A DNA stretch of 64,000 bases from Lentinula raphanica (lineage: Eukaryota; Basidiomycota; Agaricomycetes; Agaricales; Omphalotaceae): assembly GCA_027919835.1 (NCBI GenBank), contig JANVFP010000006.1, positions 558,001 to 622,000 of the forward strand, given 5' to 3'. A program made the position numbers and the translations under genes. A model generated the notes under the pieces. It was not told the DNA's origin. It was given only the letters and a program-made list of their open reading frames with translations, and did no database searches. This document shows, in pieces, positions 24,544-35,298 of this stretch. The first letter of the stretch is position 1; every line of letters begins with the position of its first letter.

Positions 24544-25508
24544 ATGGCTCTTCTTTCTGTCCGTGACCTTAGCTGCACAACTGAAGAAGGAACACAGATA
24601 TTTTCCGAGGTAGAGCTCACCTTGAACGAAGGTACTTTTCCTTCACGATCTCTAGGGAGCAGCTCTTCTCAGGTCCGACAACTTGGCTTGGACCAGGTGA
24701 TGTCGTCGTAGTTCAAGGCAAAAGCGGTTGCGGAAAAACCACTTTCTTAAAATGCCTTGCACATCTCAATCTATATGACGGTCACATTCTGTTCTATGGA
24801 AAGTAGGTGCGGTGATTACTTGCATCCTTCCCAGTCTGATGTTTCCTCATTGTGCGTCGCATGACAGAACTCCTAAATCATATGGTGTGTGTTCCCGTCA
24901 CTGAGTTACAGGAATTCAAACTCACAAAGTAAACGTGCCGATAGGCGTTCCAATCTACCGAACAAAGGTTGCATATGTGCCTCAGCGTCCGCCGCTACTT
25001 CCTGGGACACCCCGGGATTTCCTCGCTACAGCTACATCGTTCAAGGCTCGCAAGAGAGCGAAGGGACACAGTAAGGACACAGTGCCGCCCCATGATGACT
25101 TTGAACACTGTCTAAAGATCGCACGTTCTTGGGGCATCGACAGTCAGCTCTGGGACCGCGATTGGTCTAACCTCAGCGGCGGAGAAACTCAGCGGATCGC
25201 GCTTGCAATCGGGATTGGGCTTGATACCGCAGAAGTGTTACTTCTCGATGGTAGTGATCCTTGGTTTTCATGCATATCTATAATCGTCTTGCTCATCATA
25301 GGCTTCTGTAGAACCAACTTCGGCGTTGGACCAGGATTCGTGTCTACAGGTCGAACGTCAAATCTTGGACACATTGAACTCAAGTGAAAGTCCATTGAAG
25401 GCCATCGTCTGGATAACGCATTCTCCTGAACAAGCAAATCGCGTCGGAACTCGTTTTCTTCAATTCTCGAGTGGTAGTTCGTACGAAGAGCCCAGTCCAC
25501 CAGTGTAA
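24544..25508 (+). CDS. Stand-alone ABC ATPase, single nucleotide-binding domain
   Basis: A small soluble ABC protein with every catalytic motif and no membrane segment: Walker A GKSGCGKTT, Q-loop VAYVPQRPPLLPG, signature LSGGETQR, Walker B VLLLDEPTSALD, H-loop VWITHSPEQ. Four introns (after LNEG, FYGK, KSYG and LLLD) restore a single frame; the third exon carries PKSY only. One-domain ABC ATPases of this length resemble bacterial YbbL/FetA-type subunits that pair with a separate permease. No permease is adjacent (neighbours are TOM40 and a coiled-coil protein), so its partner and substrate are unknown. The start is the first in-frame ATG opening MALLSVRDLSCTTEEG. It is on the same strand as TOM40, 143 bp downstream. 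Confidence 0.88.
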
Positions 25509-25630
25509 ATATGAATAATTGATCGAAAGCGATGTGGTACAGAGCAGAGCAGAGCAAAGCAATATAGCAACGATACGGATATGCAAGATAGAAAAAGTAG
25601 ATAAATAGCAACGAGGGTTTAGAGCCGCGA

Positions 25631-27337
25631 TTACTTTTCGCTTGTAGCGTTCAAAATGCTGCCCACAGCCCGACTTGTTGACCCAAAAATGGGTGGAAGG
25701 GTATTGGACATCCCTTCCTCGTAACTGCCGATATCGCGAGCTAAGTCAGAGCGCAGTTTTTCTATGTGTGGTTTGATAGCTCTCCGAACAAGAGTTGTGA
25801 TTTGAGCTTCCAGATTTGCTTCGATGCCTTCAGAAAGAAATGACGAAGGCGATGGTGACCTTTGTTTTTCTAGATATGTCGCTAGAGAAGAGGAAAGGCT
25901 GGCTAGCTCGCTTTCATCTGCTTCCTGTTCTCTTTGAAGTACTTCCAGCTCTCCAATCAGCTAGGATTTTGTCACATCAGTTGGGCATTTTGAAGCAGGT
26001 AGAACATCGTTCAACATACTTTTCTCAATTCAGCTTCTTGCTCGTCCTTCTCTTTTAGCAATTTCTGATTTTCAACATCCAAATTGTGGTTTTCATTGAT
26101 GAGTTGCGTAGTCATCGAAGCCAGATCGGAAAGTGAGGTGTTGAGGTGTTCAACCTCCTGATGAGCCTCGTCGACGATGATGTCCGGGGATGCAGACTTG
26201 TCGTTCAGAAAGCTTCGGATGGCTTCTTTGGCTGCTTCCTCCTGTACTGCCACAGTACTTTCTAGGGAATCAACTTCGTCCGTAATCCGGCTAAGCATAG
26301 ATTGCAAAAGGGAAAGATGTTTCTCGTTCAATGGTGGCGCATTCGGCAGCGGAGGGGAAGAACGTTTTCGCTTGAGCGACGACGACGACGGTGTGGCATC
26401 CGTCATAGAGATGTCTCCATCTGCGTCCCCGTGAGTCTGTATAGCAGAGGAGTTTTGGATATTCGCCTCGACTTCCTTTTTCAGAGACTCAGCTTCGGTT
26501 AGCTTGAGTTGGAGTTGTTGGAGGAGATCATTGAGGGCAGACATTTCAGGTCCAACAGGGGGAGCAGCTATTGGTTTGCCCAAAGCTCTTCCATCCCAGT
26601 TCTGATATCGCGCATATGCGTCTTTCATCTTCTGTTCCAAATTATCCCGACGGGAGACAAGCTGGGCTCTAGACAGCGTTCGTTCAGGAAGAGATGGAAA
26701 TGCCGGATCGTCCAGGATCTCTTGCACTTTTCGATGTTGTTTCGCGAGGCTTTCATACTCGGATTTGAGCCTTTGTATGATATAATTGGGTCACCAATTG
26801 GAATGTTCTGGTATGATATACTGAACTCACTGTATAAGATTCGATAGCGACTTTTCAAAGTCATCAACACCGGTTTTTGCAACCGTTGGCATCTGACGAG
26901 GTCGACGTTTATCAACAGGCGGCAACTTTTTGGGTGGTGGTCGTGGCGGTGTTAATGGTATTGTTGGTGTTGACGGGAGTGGTGGTGTCGATGGCGGTGG
27001 ACGTCGTGGAGGAGGAGGTGTCGGTGTTCTAGCCAAAAAGGACGGAGCAGGAACGGGAGGTAGTGATGACCACTCGGGGTCTTCGGGATGAGCAAAAACG
27101 TGACGGCATTTACAAGCTTTGCCCTGGCCACTTGCATCGGGAAAAGGTTTTCCATTTCGACGCAAGGTTCTCGGATTTCCTTGAGAATCATAAAACTACA
27201 GCGAAAAGCGTCGGAGAGAGGACTAGGATCATAGCTCGACGACATACGTGGCAGCGAAGAGTCTTTTTCATTCGTGTACCAAGTCTACGAGTTCGACACT
27301 CGATGACAATATTGTTTTCAGCCGCGCGAATACGAGG
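25631..27337 (-). CDS. Cys-motif and coiled-coil protein of unknown function (5' end unresolved)
   Basis: Not recognised. In translation order: a basic segment with Cys/His residues (IECRTRRLGTRMKKTLRCHF, then ACKCRHVFAH) that could bind a metal; a proline-rich linker (about 27080-26890); then a long helical region with coiled-coil composition (RRDNLEQKMKDAYARYQNWD, LLQQLQLKLTEAESLKKEVE, VENQKLLKEKDEQEAELRK) interrupted by a nuclear-localisation-like SLKRKRSSP. The last exon ends SRAVGSILNATSEK with the stop at 25631-25633. The 5' end is unclear. The exon edge at 27337 has a plausible acceptor, yet upstream in the same frame 27470-27345 reads KIFDTLLIAPSSQYDLTTPL and onward to PLPN before an in-frame TGA, with no good ATG. 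Nuclear or structural roles are guesses. Confidence 0.75.
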
Positions 27338-27658
27338 CTGATCAAGTCAGTTTGGAAGAGGGTACAGCGCAGGGGACAGTGGCTTCAGGATTTGTGCCCT
27401 CAGTGGTGTCGTTAGATCGTATTGCGAGGAAGGAGCGATGAGAAGGGTATCAAAGATTTTGCACTGATAGATACAAGAAAATACAAGAAGAGTACAAGTC
27501 GATCATCCAATACCAAAAGCGCCCAGTTGATCACAAAAAAATCAAGTAAGCGCGCAACGTCAACTTTCTATTCTTCCCTGCCTTTCCCTGCTCCCTCCCA
27601 TTCCCTCTTGCAGGTTGAAAAGCCCTGGCCATCTCACCACCGTACGGCTAGGTACAAA
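27338..27658. other. Upstream region of the coiled-coil gene and 3' side of the membrane protein gene
   Basis: About 320 bp. The part near 27345-27475 has a protein-like minus-strand frame broken by TGA (see previous gene). The rest has no supported gene. Confidence 0.4.
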
Positions 27659-28912
27659 TCAATTGTTTATGGCGCTCGACGCTCGTTGAATCTGCGGTAT
27701 CAACTCAGCACCTCCCGCATGAACCCACTTCGTTTCTTCCACAATCGCTGTCCCCACATCCGAATCAGTACCAACCTCACTAGAAATCATTCCTTTCATC
27801 CTATCGCCCGTGGTTAGACGAATTTGCATTCGCGTACTCAGGACGGATTCCTGTTGTAGATCTCTGGGCTGTTTCAACGAAAGGAGCCTCGAAACAGAGT
27901 CGGAAGGGGCAATGGGAGTATTCCATGATCCAGGTGCTTCCCATACTGACATCGGCACAGTCTTCGATGTTTCAAATATGCCAGAGTTGTCTCTGGACGC
28001 CCGGGATCTCTGAGGGGAACTCCAGTGGTAACGCTGCGAACGATACCACCGTCCATGCTGGTCAATCGAGTGGGAAGGAATCTTGGAGTGACGACGTCGA
28101 CGACGGATAAATAACAACAGTGCTAGGAGAATCAGCATAAGGAGAATCGTCCCAAGGACGGCGCTGACTGTGATTGCCACGACGTAGGGTTGGTTTGCTT
28201 GGGGGGTTGAAGTCGGATTTGGTCGGGGGGTTGAAGTAATACTACCGGAAGTCGAGTTACTATTGGAATTTGAGCTACTATTGGAAGGTGAACCATTATC
28301 TGTACTGGGATCGTTTTTTCCGAATAGACTGTAATTCGGCCTTTAGAGTTATGTCTTTCGTGCAATGCCAAACGAAGCTCACGAATCCACTTGAAACGGA
28401 GATGAACTCCCTGCGCTACTAGAACCACTGTCGGTCACCGAATGTAAGTTCAGTATGAGACTGCATAAACGATCATCGCGTACGTTTGCAACGGGAAGAC
28501 CTCAAAACGATGACTTCTACATAAACCAGATGTCAGGCTAACATGTGGTAGATATGCTCAAGGATTGACCAGAAACATACCCTGTCATAGTCGGTGTGGG
28601 CTGTATGATACCAATACTCCCACCACTGGGTGTGATGACTGTGGCCCACTCTGTGAATTCCCCATGGTCATCGCGAACAAGGACCATTGAAAATCCATCC
28701 GACAGGGAGCGATCGCCATTTTGAAGAATCCAAGTCGCGGTGACTTGAGCAGAGACAGTCACTGTCAGATTGGTGGCTACATCGATTTCAACAGACAAGA
28801 CTGCTTGAACGACAAAGGCAATACAAACTAGCAGCCTGTAAACCGGCACTCTAGTAAGGGAGGTTTGAAGAATGGGTCATAGCTCAAATGCTTACCAGGC
28901 TAGTGTGAGCAT
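27659..28912 (-). CDS. Secreted/cell-surface single-pass membrane protein
   Basis: Specific function unknown. The first exon encodes MLTLA and splices at a GTTTACAG acceptor to give MLTLAWLLVCIAFVVQAVLS, a signal peptide. The extracellular part has a beta-rich domain (TVTVSAQVTATWILQNGDRS, VLVRDDHGEFTEWATVI, GSIGIIQPTPTMTG) and a Ser/Thr/Asn-rich stalk with likely N- and O-glycosylation sites. One transmembrane helix follows (VVAITVSAVLGTILLMLILL), with a basic stop-transfer (RRRRRHSK) and a cytosolic tail that includes HGRWYRSQRYHWSSP and ends IQRASSAINN. This topology is common among basidiomycete surface proteins sometimes likened to mucin-type or sensor proteins; a cell-wall-sensing role is inference only. 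Frames join across four introns. Confidence 0.8.
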
Positions 28913-29773
28913 TTTGAAAGAAAGAGATTTAGTTGAAAAGAGGAAGAATACAAAATAAAGGTGAAAGGATGGGAGAGGTCCGAAGTTGATAGCTCGAGCC
29001 TGCTCGAGCGTGGTCTAGCGACGATCAAAGATGGATAGTCCCGAACAGAGCCTCGGACGCTGTTATAAAACCGGAACGATACCCTGCATCGACATCTTGC
29101 ATTCAACTTCGTGATATCATGATGGATTAGCAAAACGTTCGCGACGTCCAATGAGAGTAAAAAGCGGATACAGACCTAATTCCTTGTGTTCATTCTTTGG
29201 CTGTCTTCAACTCCAGATACACGACTGGAAAACCCTCAAATGGCCTCCTGAAGCTGGGCACGGAGGTCGAAATAGTCGAAATAGGGTTCAGCATACTGCT
29301 TCCGCGTTTATCACGATGTTGCATTGATAATGATGGCAGATTGACTGCACTGGACAGATGATATGTAAGAGCACGATCTATTCAGAGAAGCTGCTTGACT
29401 TGCCTGGTTCCCGAAGGTTTCTGGTTGAAAGTTTGAAGAGATACTCACAAGGACGAATCGTGAGTACGGATGGTTATATTGATACCGAGTTATGGATAGC
29501 TCAATGGCCCATATGAGCCCATATGGCACTGAGGTAACGGAAGTCTCGAAATCGAAAGAGTTTGCCTGAGTTTGCGATGGTAGTTGAAGTTTGATCTAAG
29601 GCCGTTCCGGCGCTTATTTTGATAATCTTTTGATTACTTACGACTTGTTTCCTTGCCCCCATCTAACTTTCGCTTTCCTGCTTTCCTGTTCCTTGGTGAG
29701 ATACCCGGCATACAACCACAAACAAACCTACTATACACCTTAGGCAAAGCCCTAACCTCCCTCATCACAAACA
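28913..29773. other. Intergenic region
   Basis: About 860 bp: the promoter of the membrane-protein gene and sequence 5' of the small gene at 29774. Short open frames exist on both strands but none has protein-like composition. No RNA gene or repeat was recognised. Confidence 0.5.
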
Positions 29774-30076
29774 ATGACTCCAGAATATCCTGTGGAAGGA
29801 AGTACATCCACGAACACCAGTGGACAGATGTTTGTTTCGCGAAGGTACATCTTCGTAGGTCATCAAGCAAGTATAAGAACTGGTTATCATCGCCTTGGCA
29901 CGCAGTGAAGGTTCGAAGGACGAAACGCAAAAGCCAATGGGGCAGCACATGAGAGAGTCAGTCCTCCTTCTGGGAACCAAGTATACCTACCACCTTGTCC
30001 GCGGTATGCATATGTATTTGGCAGCGAGGCTTCTAGAACTTCAAAGCTTGCACCATCGATTCCGATTGGTTCATGA
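29774..30076 (+). CDS. Small protein with a Pro/Cys-containing C-terminus (frame broken once)
   Basis: No known function. Exon 1 (29774-29844) encodes MTPEYPVEGSTSTNTSGQ and onward to MFVSR; a 61-nt intron (29845-29905) leads to SEGSKDETQKPMGQHMRESV and LLLGTK. The frame then changes by one base within 29970-29985 and continues YLPPCPRYAYVFGSEASR, then TSKLAPSIPIGS and a stop at 30074-30076. Both halves look like real protein and sit at the right spacing, so one missing base (a G in GGG or an A in AA) or a true disruption is likely. The unshifted reading gives a His/Leu-rich tail with no protein-like character. It is convergent with the NUR1-like gene, stops about 70 bp apart. Confidence 0.6.
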
Positions 30077-30145
30077 CTTTCCATTATGCAAGTCTTGAGA
30101 CATGAATTCGTGATAAAGAGATGTACAGCAGCTTCCGCGCTACGA

Positions 30146-31531
30146 TCAATCGTCCCATACGTTCACTACTTCTGACTGATGGGTCATAATAGCTACATCC
30201 TTGCGGATAGGGTTGATTCGGGGATATACGAACTGAAGGCGGTGCATGAGACATTGGATACTCTCGAGGTAGACACGCGCACTTACACCTTCATTATACT
30301 CGCTCATTACTTCCGCATGCAGGATATCTTTGTCTTTGACCAATGTTTTGTAGGATAACATCATAACGTGAAGCTGACGACCCAGAATAAGCGAAGCAAG
30401 TGTGAAAAATCTCAAGTGCATCTTACCTGTAGTCCAACGAGACCCATTATTAATAGCATTATAATCCAATTAGATGAATTGGTGGCCATCCACAGGAGTG
30501 CGTGAACGGGGGAGTATATATTGAACAGCATCAACTCTAGATCACCAGGAGTCCATATCTCTAATTGCTGCACGCGAGTAGATTTCCGTGCAGATGATGG
30601 AACCTTTGTGGAGGGTCTCAGACCTAGTAAGAACCTCCAGAAAGCAATGAACGCATTCCAAAGACCTGCTCTGAACCTGACTGCAAGGGATGGTGGTTCT
30701 AGAGAATCAAAATCAAGATCGTCGCTGTCAACGAATTTTGCGTTCGGTGAGGAAACAGGTTCGACTCGACGGTGCAAGCGATATATCTTGATACGGGTGA
30801 AAGCGTATACAGCGTTTGCAATGGACGTGCCTATCAAGAACAACGTCATGGGCATCGTCTGTAATGAAATTCTTCAAAAAAAATGTGGTAAACACGAGTA
30901 TTGAGCACAGACGCACCCAATCGAACCATGAGCGACCCTCTGACTCTCTCAACATCTCGTTCCATTCCAGATCATTACTTTGAGCACTCCTGGCCTGACT
31001 TACACGCACACATATATGCAGGAAATGTAAGGAACCGCCGATTGCATAGGCAGAGGTTCGTGGAGAGGGTAGGGGGATGTTATTAGGGAACTGGGAAATT
31101 TCAAATGCTATTCGTGAAGGAATGGACGTCACCCTGTGAGTTTAGATATGAGAACTGACATCAAAGAACTGAAGAGCGTGAACATGCCTTTCAACAAGAC
31201 TCTTTTTCTTTATGACAGCCTTTCTTGCAGGCGTGCCGGAGAGAGATGAAGAATTTGAAGCACCGTTCCTACCTCCGCGGGATCTGTTTTGAAGAGGTGT
31301 TGCATACGGCGGAGGACGTCGAGACCTGGCCGCCTCCCAGTCAAAAGGTATTGAGGAGGATATCGATGGTGTGCTCGCAGGAGATTGATGAATGCCAATG
31401 GATATACGGCCACGCGGTTTGGGTGTAACCGGTAACCCATTTGGCGCGGGCGACGCGTTGCTCGAGCCACTAGATCGACTTGGAGAAGCCGTAGAGTGAT
31501 TGTTTGCTTGAGCAAAACGTCGTAGAGCCAT
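30146..31531 (-). CDS. NUR1: Nuclear rim protein, Nur1/Mug154-like
   Basis: Inner-nuclear-membrane protein; in yeast Nur1 works with Heh1/Src1 to anchor rDNA and silent chromatin (family knowledge). The N-terminus is Ser/Pro/Arg-rich and probably nucleoplasmic. Then ERHVHALQFFD joins across a 69-nt intron to FPNNIPLPSPRTSAYAIGGS, which leads to LHFLHICVRVSQ. Hydrophobic segments are SYAIGG..LHFLHICVRV, TMPMTLFLIGTSIANAVYAF and ANSS-like NWIIMLLIMGLVGLQ, with the conserved WFDW, WTPGDLELMLFNIYSPVHAL and LLWMAT between. The tail is VKDKDILHAEVMSEYNEG, then FVYPRINPIRKDVAIMTHQS and EVVNVWDD. Four introns give a single open frame. It is head-to-head with the coiled-coil membrane-protein gene, 334 bp between start codons. 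Confidence 0.85.
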
Positions 31532-31865
31532 TCTTTGAACGCGTTGAGCGTAAAGGGCACCTCAAAGGACAAAAAGATTGTGGCGTACAAAGAAGTACAA
31601 CGGAATGCCGTAAGTGACACGTGAGTACCACGAGGCTGGTTGAATTTTCTCAAAACGGCGAAGTTGAACTCTGGCTTTTTTATTCTTTACTTCTACTTTC
31701 TCGCGTCACCCTGTCTCCTTCAACTCGTAAATCTTTCACGACGTCTATACTACGTCCTCAAACAGCCACTTCTCTGTCGCCTAGCTCTTCTATCAGGTAT
31801 TTTTCCACTTTTTCAGTTTTCAGAATAACGGTGTCCTCACCGTAGTACTCATTTTCAGCGTCAGA
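31532..31865. other. Bidirectional promoter region, NUR1-like gene and coiled-coil membrane protein
   Basis: About 330 bp between divergent start codons. The right half (31670-31860) is pyrimidine-rich on the plus strand, as is common in fungal 5' leaders. No gene was seen. Confidence 0.6.
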
Positions 31866-33236
31866 ATGGCTCAACCTTCTTCTTCTCATCGTGATCGTGA
31901 CGAGCACCGTCACCACCGTAGCGAACGCTCTTCTCACCATCACCATCGAACTGTCTCTTCTACCACACTTCTTCTCGTCCTCTCACTTGTACTCGCAGTC
32001 CTTGCTGTCATGCTTTCTCTCCCTTCCAACTCTGCCGGTACAAATCCCGCAGATCCAACCACGTCAGGTGTTTGGAACTACCTCACTCCAAAACGTACCC
32101 AAGCTTTGATCGCTCGCGAAAGCGCTGTTGCTGTCCGCGAAGCTGAGGTTGCTCGTCGTGAGGCTGAACTTCTCGCTGGAGCCCCAGGCGGTGTCCTTCC
32201 ATCTCCGACACCTGTTCTGTGCCCTCCCTGCTTGGTAGCCACTACGGTTGAGACCGTAACTGGACCTATCCAAACTGTGATCAAGGAAGTTGTCAAGGAG
32301 GACTCTCTTACACCGCCTGGCTGGTCCAGTCCTCGCATCGACGATATATTGGATAGGGAACTCAAGATTGCCGAGAGAGAGCGCGAAATTAGCAAGCGCG
32401 AAGAAAATGTGAACAGGCGAGAGCACGACGCTTCTCGTCGGGAAAGTTGGATTATGGAGCAGCTAATGTAAGCATCAGACTGATACTCGCTTTGTTGTCC
32501 GCGCTAACGTCTCTTCTAGTGCTCTCGGTAATGATAGTCCTGTCGTCGAAGAGGAATACGTCTATGAGCCCGTGGGGTCCAAGCGTAAACCCAAGGTACC
32601 GCCTCCGCCCTCCCAGCGCCGTTCCGAGCTTTGAGACGAAGGAGGTTTTCATTCGAGCGTTTTCTTGCTTCATGTATAGTCCGTATGAATCCCCTCCATG
32701 CCCCTCCCTCCTTCGTCCGGGCTTGGGGGACCAACGGTGTTTTTGTTTTGTCCCCCTCGTCCCAGCCCTTCTGCTTGCCAGCCAAGGAACAGGGTGCATT
32801 ATTTTTGTTCCCGAGATCGATGATCTGTTGTACGGATATATCGATCGCGACGCGTTGTGTTACCCCACGTGATGGGGTTCCTATCTTCCGTCTCCTTGAC
32901 TGGCAATCAGGAGGGCGTCCCACCCATTTCTATATCGTGTGAATGATGATACTGACTAGTCGCCTTTTCTAGTATCAGGAGCTTCCTCCGTTGGTCATTT
33001 CGGAAACGCAATACGCTACTGAGACGAAAACAGTCACCCAGACTTCCTATGTTCCTTCTCCTTCTGCTACTCGTGTCGTCGCATTCCCTACACCCGAGGC
33101 AGTAGAGATGTCCCCGACGACGTCTATTCCTCGTACGACCGCTGTGGAGTACATCACCGAGGAAGACGAACCTGTTGTAGTACGTGCAAGGCCCACGGCA
33201 CGTCGGGCTCCAGCAAAATGGTTCCCTGGCTGGTAA
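31866..33236 (+). CDS. Single-pass membrane protein with coiled coil
   Basis: Function unknown. It starts MAQPSSSHRDRDEHRHHRSE, a His/Arg-rich cytosolic end, then one transmembrane helix (STTLLLVLSLVLAVLAVMLS). Two charged heptad-like regions follow (ALIARESAVAVREAEVARRE, then ILDRELKIAEREREISKREE and NVNRREHDASRRESW), separated by a segment with CPPC and TVETVTGPIQTVIKEVVKE. Exon 2 encodes IALGNDSPVVEEEYVYEPVG. A 377-nt intron (32596-32972), far longer than others here, precedes an exon rich in Thr/Val/Pro ending RRAPAKWFPGW. If that intron is retained the protein instead ends with VPPPPSQRRSEL (stop 32632-32634). A membrane-tethered coiled-coil adaptor is a reasonable but unproven description. 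Confidence 0.8.
32596..32972 (+). other. Unusually long intron with alternative C-terminus
   Basis: The boundaries are a GTACCG donor and a TTTTCTAG acceptor; it is about six times the local norm. Retention adds twelve codons and a stop. No nested gene was recognised; plus-strand open frames inside are low in protein-like features. Confidence 0.6.
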
Positions 33237-33734
33237 ATCTTGGTGTGAATATATATTTCTTTGATGTTTCGTATTGTTATATTTGTAGTGACCTGCGTGC
33301 GTGCTTGCTTTCTTTTACATCACATCTCGGTCAAATTTTGTTTTTACTATACGCTCGAATCTCCTTCCATCTCTATTCTCGCGGAACCTTACCTTCTCCA
33401 TGTTTTACGGAACACTTACTACCTTGCCTGCTCATGTCTGTCTACTTTGTCGGCCTTGAAGTACTTGTCCATCGTCTTTATATTCCGGTTCCTTTTTCTT
33501 ATTTCTCTTCTTATGATACGAGTACTTTACGGATACAAAGATAGATGACTCTTCGACGACTTTACTTACCGTTTAACGTACGATCCACGACGATGTAAGT
33601 AGTGTAGATTATGGTAGAATCCATATGTATCATCTTTCCTTCTATCAAGAATTGAAAGGCTGGTCGCCGTCTGTCGTTAGTCTATGAATACAAACCACCG
33701 CGTCTCTTGAACTGTACCTTCATCGTTCGTGGTC
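33237..33734. other. Intergenic region upstream of mitochondrial PheRS
   Basis: About 500 bp, T-rich and pyrimidine-rich, holding the 3' UTR of the coiled-coil gene and the next promoter. Open frames here are hydrophobic by composition (T-rich codons) and not supported. Confidence 0.55.
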
Positions 33735-35228
33735 ATGATAGCGCCACGATTCCTCCCTGCTGTTCGAAGCTGCCGGTGTGCGTACCACAGTTTCTCAGAC
33801 TTCAGCATCGCCAGGGCACCCTCCAAATACCCTCCTTCACTCAAAATCCTTGGTGAACATCATCTGACAGACGAGTTCACCAATGTCACTCCAGCAATAT
33901 TGTCCAAAGTTGAACTGGAATTACACGCCCAAGATGGCCATCCTCTTAGTACTCTGAGGTCGATAATCGAATCACACTATCCTGATTTCTCGCACCACTC
34001 GTCCTTATCCCCCATCGTCTCTCCCTGGAAGAACTTCGATGAACTCTCCTTCCCCTGGGACCACCCAGGCAGATCTATGACAGACAGCTACTACATCAAC
34101 AAAAGCCTGATGCTCCGAACACATACTTCCGCGCATGAAATCGAGGTATTCCGCAAGGGAGAAGACAAATGGCTATTGACCGCGGACGTTTATCGACGGG
34201 ACGAGATAGATGCTTCGCATTATCCTGTTTTCCATCAGATGGAAGGCGCGCGGTTGTACTCTGCAGACGCGTCGGGTATGGAGGAAGTCAAAGAGGATAA
34301 TGAACGCCTTTCGCAGCATTTGGAACGGTCTAATATCGTGATTGAAGATATACCACACATTTCTCCTACGAACCCTGTTCAGCCTACTCATGATCCAGCT
34401 CATTCGGAACTCATTGCGAAGAACTTGAAGCTCTCGTTGAATAGTCTGCTGTTACGACTGTTTGGGAGCGCGAATTCTGAAGAACCGTTGCGCGTACGGT
34501 GGATAGAGGCTTATTTCCCATTCACGAGCCCAAGTTTTGAAGTGGAAGTATTCTTTCGCGGAAAATGGTTAGAGATTTTGGGATGCGGAGTCGTCATCGA
34601 TTCTACGCTAGATACTGCAAGTGAGTCTTTGTTTTGCTACTTTTGTGATACTGTGTAATACTAAGTAGAATCCATTCGTGCTCCGTAGATGTCCAAGGCA
34701 AAATTGGCTGGGCTTTTGGTCTTGGTCTGGAGCGTATTGCTATGATCCTCTATTCAATACCAGACATACGCCTCTTCTGGTCTACGGACGCACGATTCCT
34801 TTCCCAGTTTGAAGCGGGAAAGATCACCACGTTCAAGCCATACTCAAAATATCCTTCGTGCTACAAAGATGTTAGTTTTTGGAACCCAGAAGGTGCTCCA
34901 CTGCATGACAATGATTTCTGTGATCTCGTTCGGGACGTTGCTGGTGACCTCGTCGAAGATGTCAAAATGGTAACTGTTAGCTTCTATTGCGCCTACGCAA
35001 CTAACCTATGTGGGTTACAGATTGATTCGTTCGTACATCCCAAGTCCAATCGCTCAAGCTCATGTTACAGGATAAACTATAGATCCATGGACAGGTATGT
35101 TCTTGCCTTTCCAATCTGCTGAGCCAGCCTGACAAAGGACTAGGTCATTATCGAATGAAGAAATTAACGAGCTGCAGAAAAACGTAGTTTCTCGCTTGAC
35201 TGATGCGTTCGGAGTAGAGATTCGTTGA
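33735..35228 (+). CDS. MSF1: Mitochondrial phenylalanyl-tRNA synthetase
   Basis: Class II aminoacyl-tRNA synthetase that charges mitochondrial tRNA-Phe as a monomer. The N-terminus ([20 protein letters not shown]) is a typical matrix-targeting sequence. The catalytic core shows [55 protein letters not shown], motif 2 [20 protein letters not shown], then [37 protein letters not shown] and [20 protein letters not shown] (motif 3). After [13 protein letters not shown] comes the anticodon-binding domain, ending [29 protein letters not shown] and TDAFGVEIR. Four introns fit. The first in-frame ATG is used. It converges with MGE1; the stop codons are only 70 bp apart. Confidence 0.95.
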
Positions 35229-35241
35229 TTCATTATGTAGC

Positions 35242-35249
35242 GATATACA
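35242..35249 (-). promoter_or_regulatory. Near-consensus Puf3 element (UGUAUAUC) downstream of MGE1
   Basis: On the MGE1 strand, about 50 nt after the stop codon, the sequence reads UGUAUAUC, seven of eight bases of the element predicted for the PUF protein at the start of this window. Yeast Puf3 targets nuclear-encoded mitochondrial mRNAs, so the placement is suggestive; one mismatch makes it weak. Confidence 0.25.
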
Positions 35250-35298
35250 ATATGCTCTAGCAATCCACCTGTGCAGCCAAGACTCCCCTCCGTCCAAG

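Noticed and set aside
25530..25560. AGAGC tandem units between the ABC gene and the coiled-coil gene
   Set aside because: Only about three short imperfect units; ordinary low-complexity sequence.
31142..31180. A frame break in the NUR1-like gene after LQFFD
   Set aside because: A 69-nt intron (GTCAGT donor, TTTCCCAG acceptor) joins LQFFD to FPNNIPLPSP in frame, so no break is needed.
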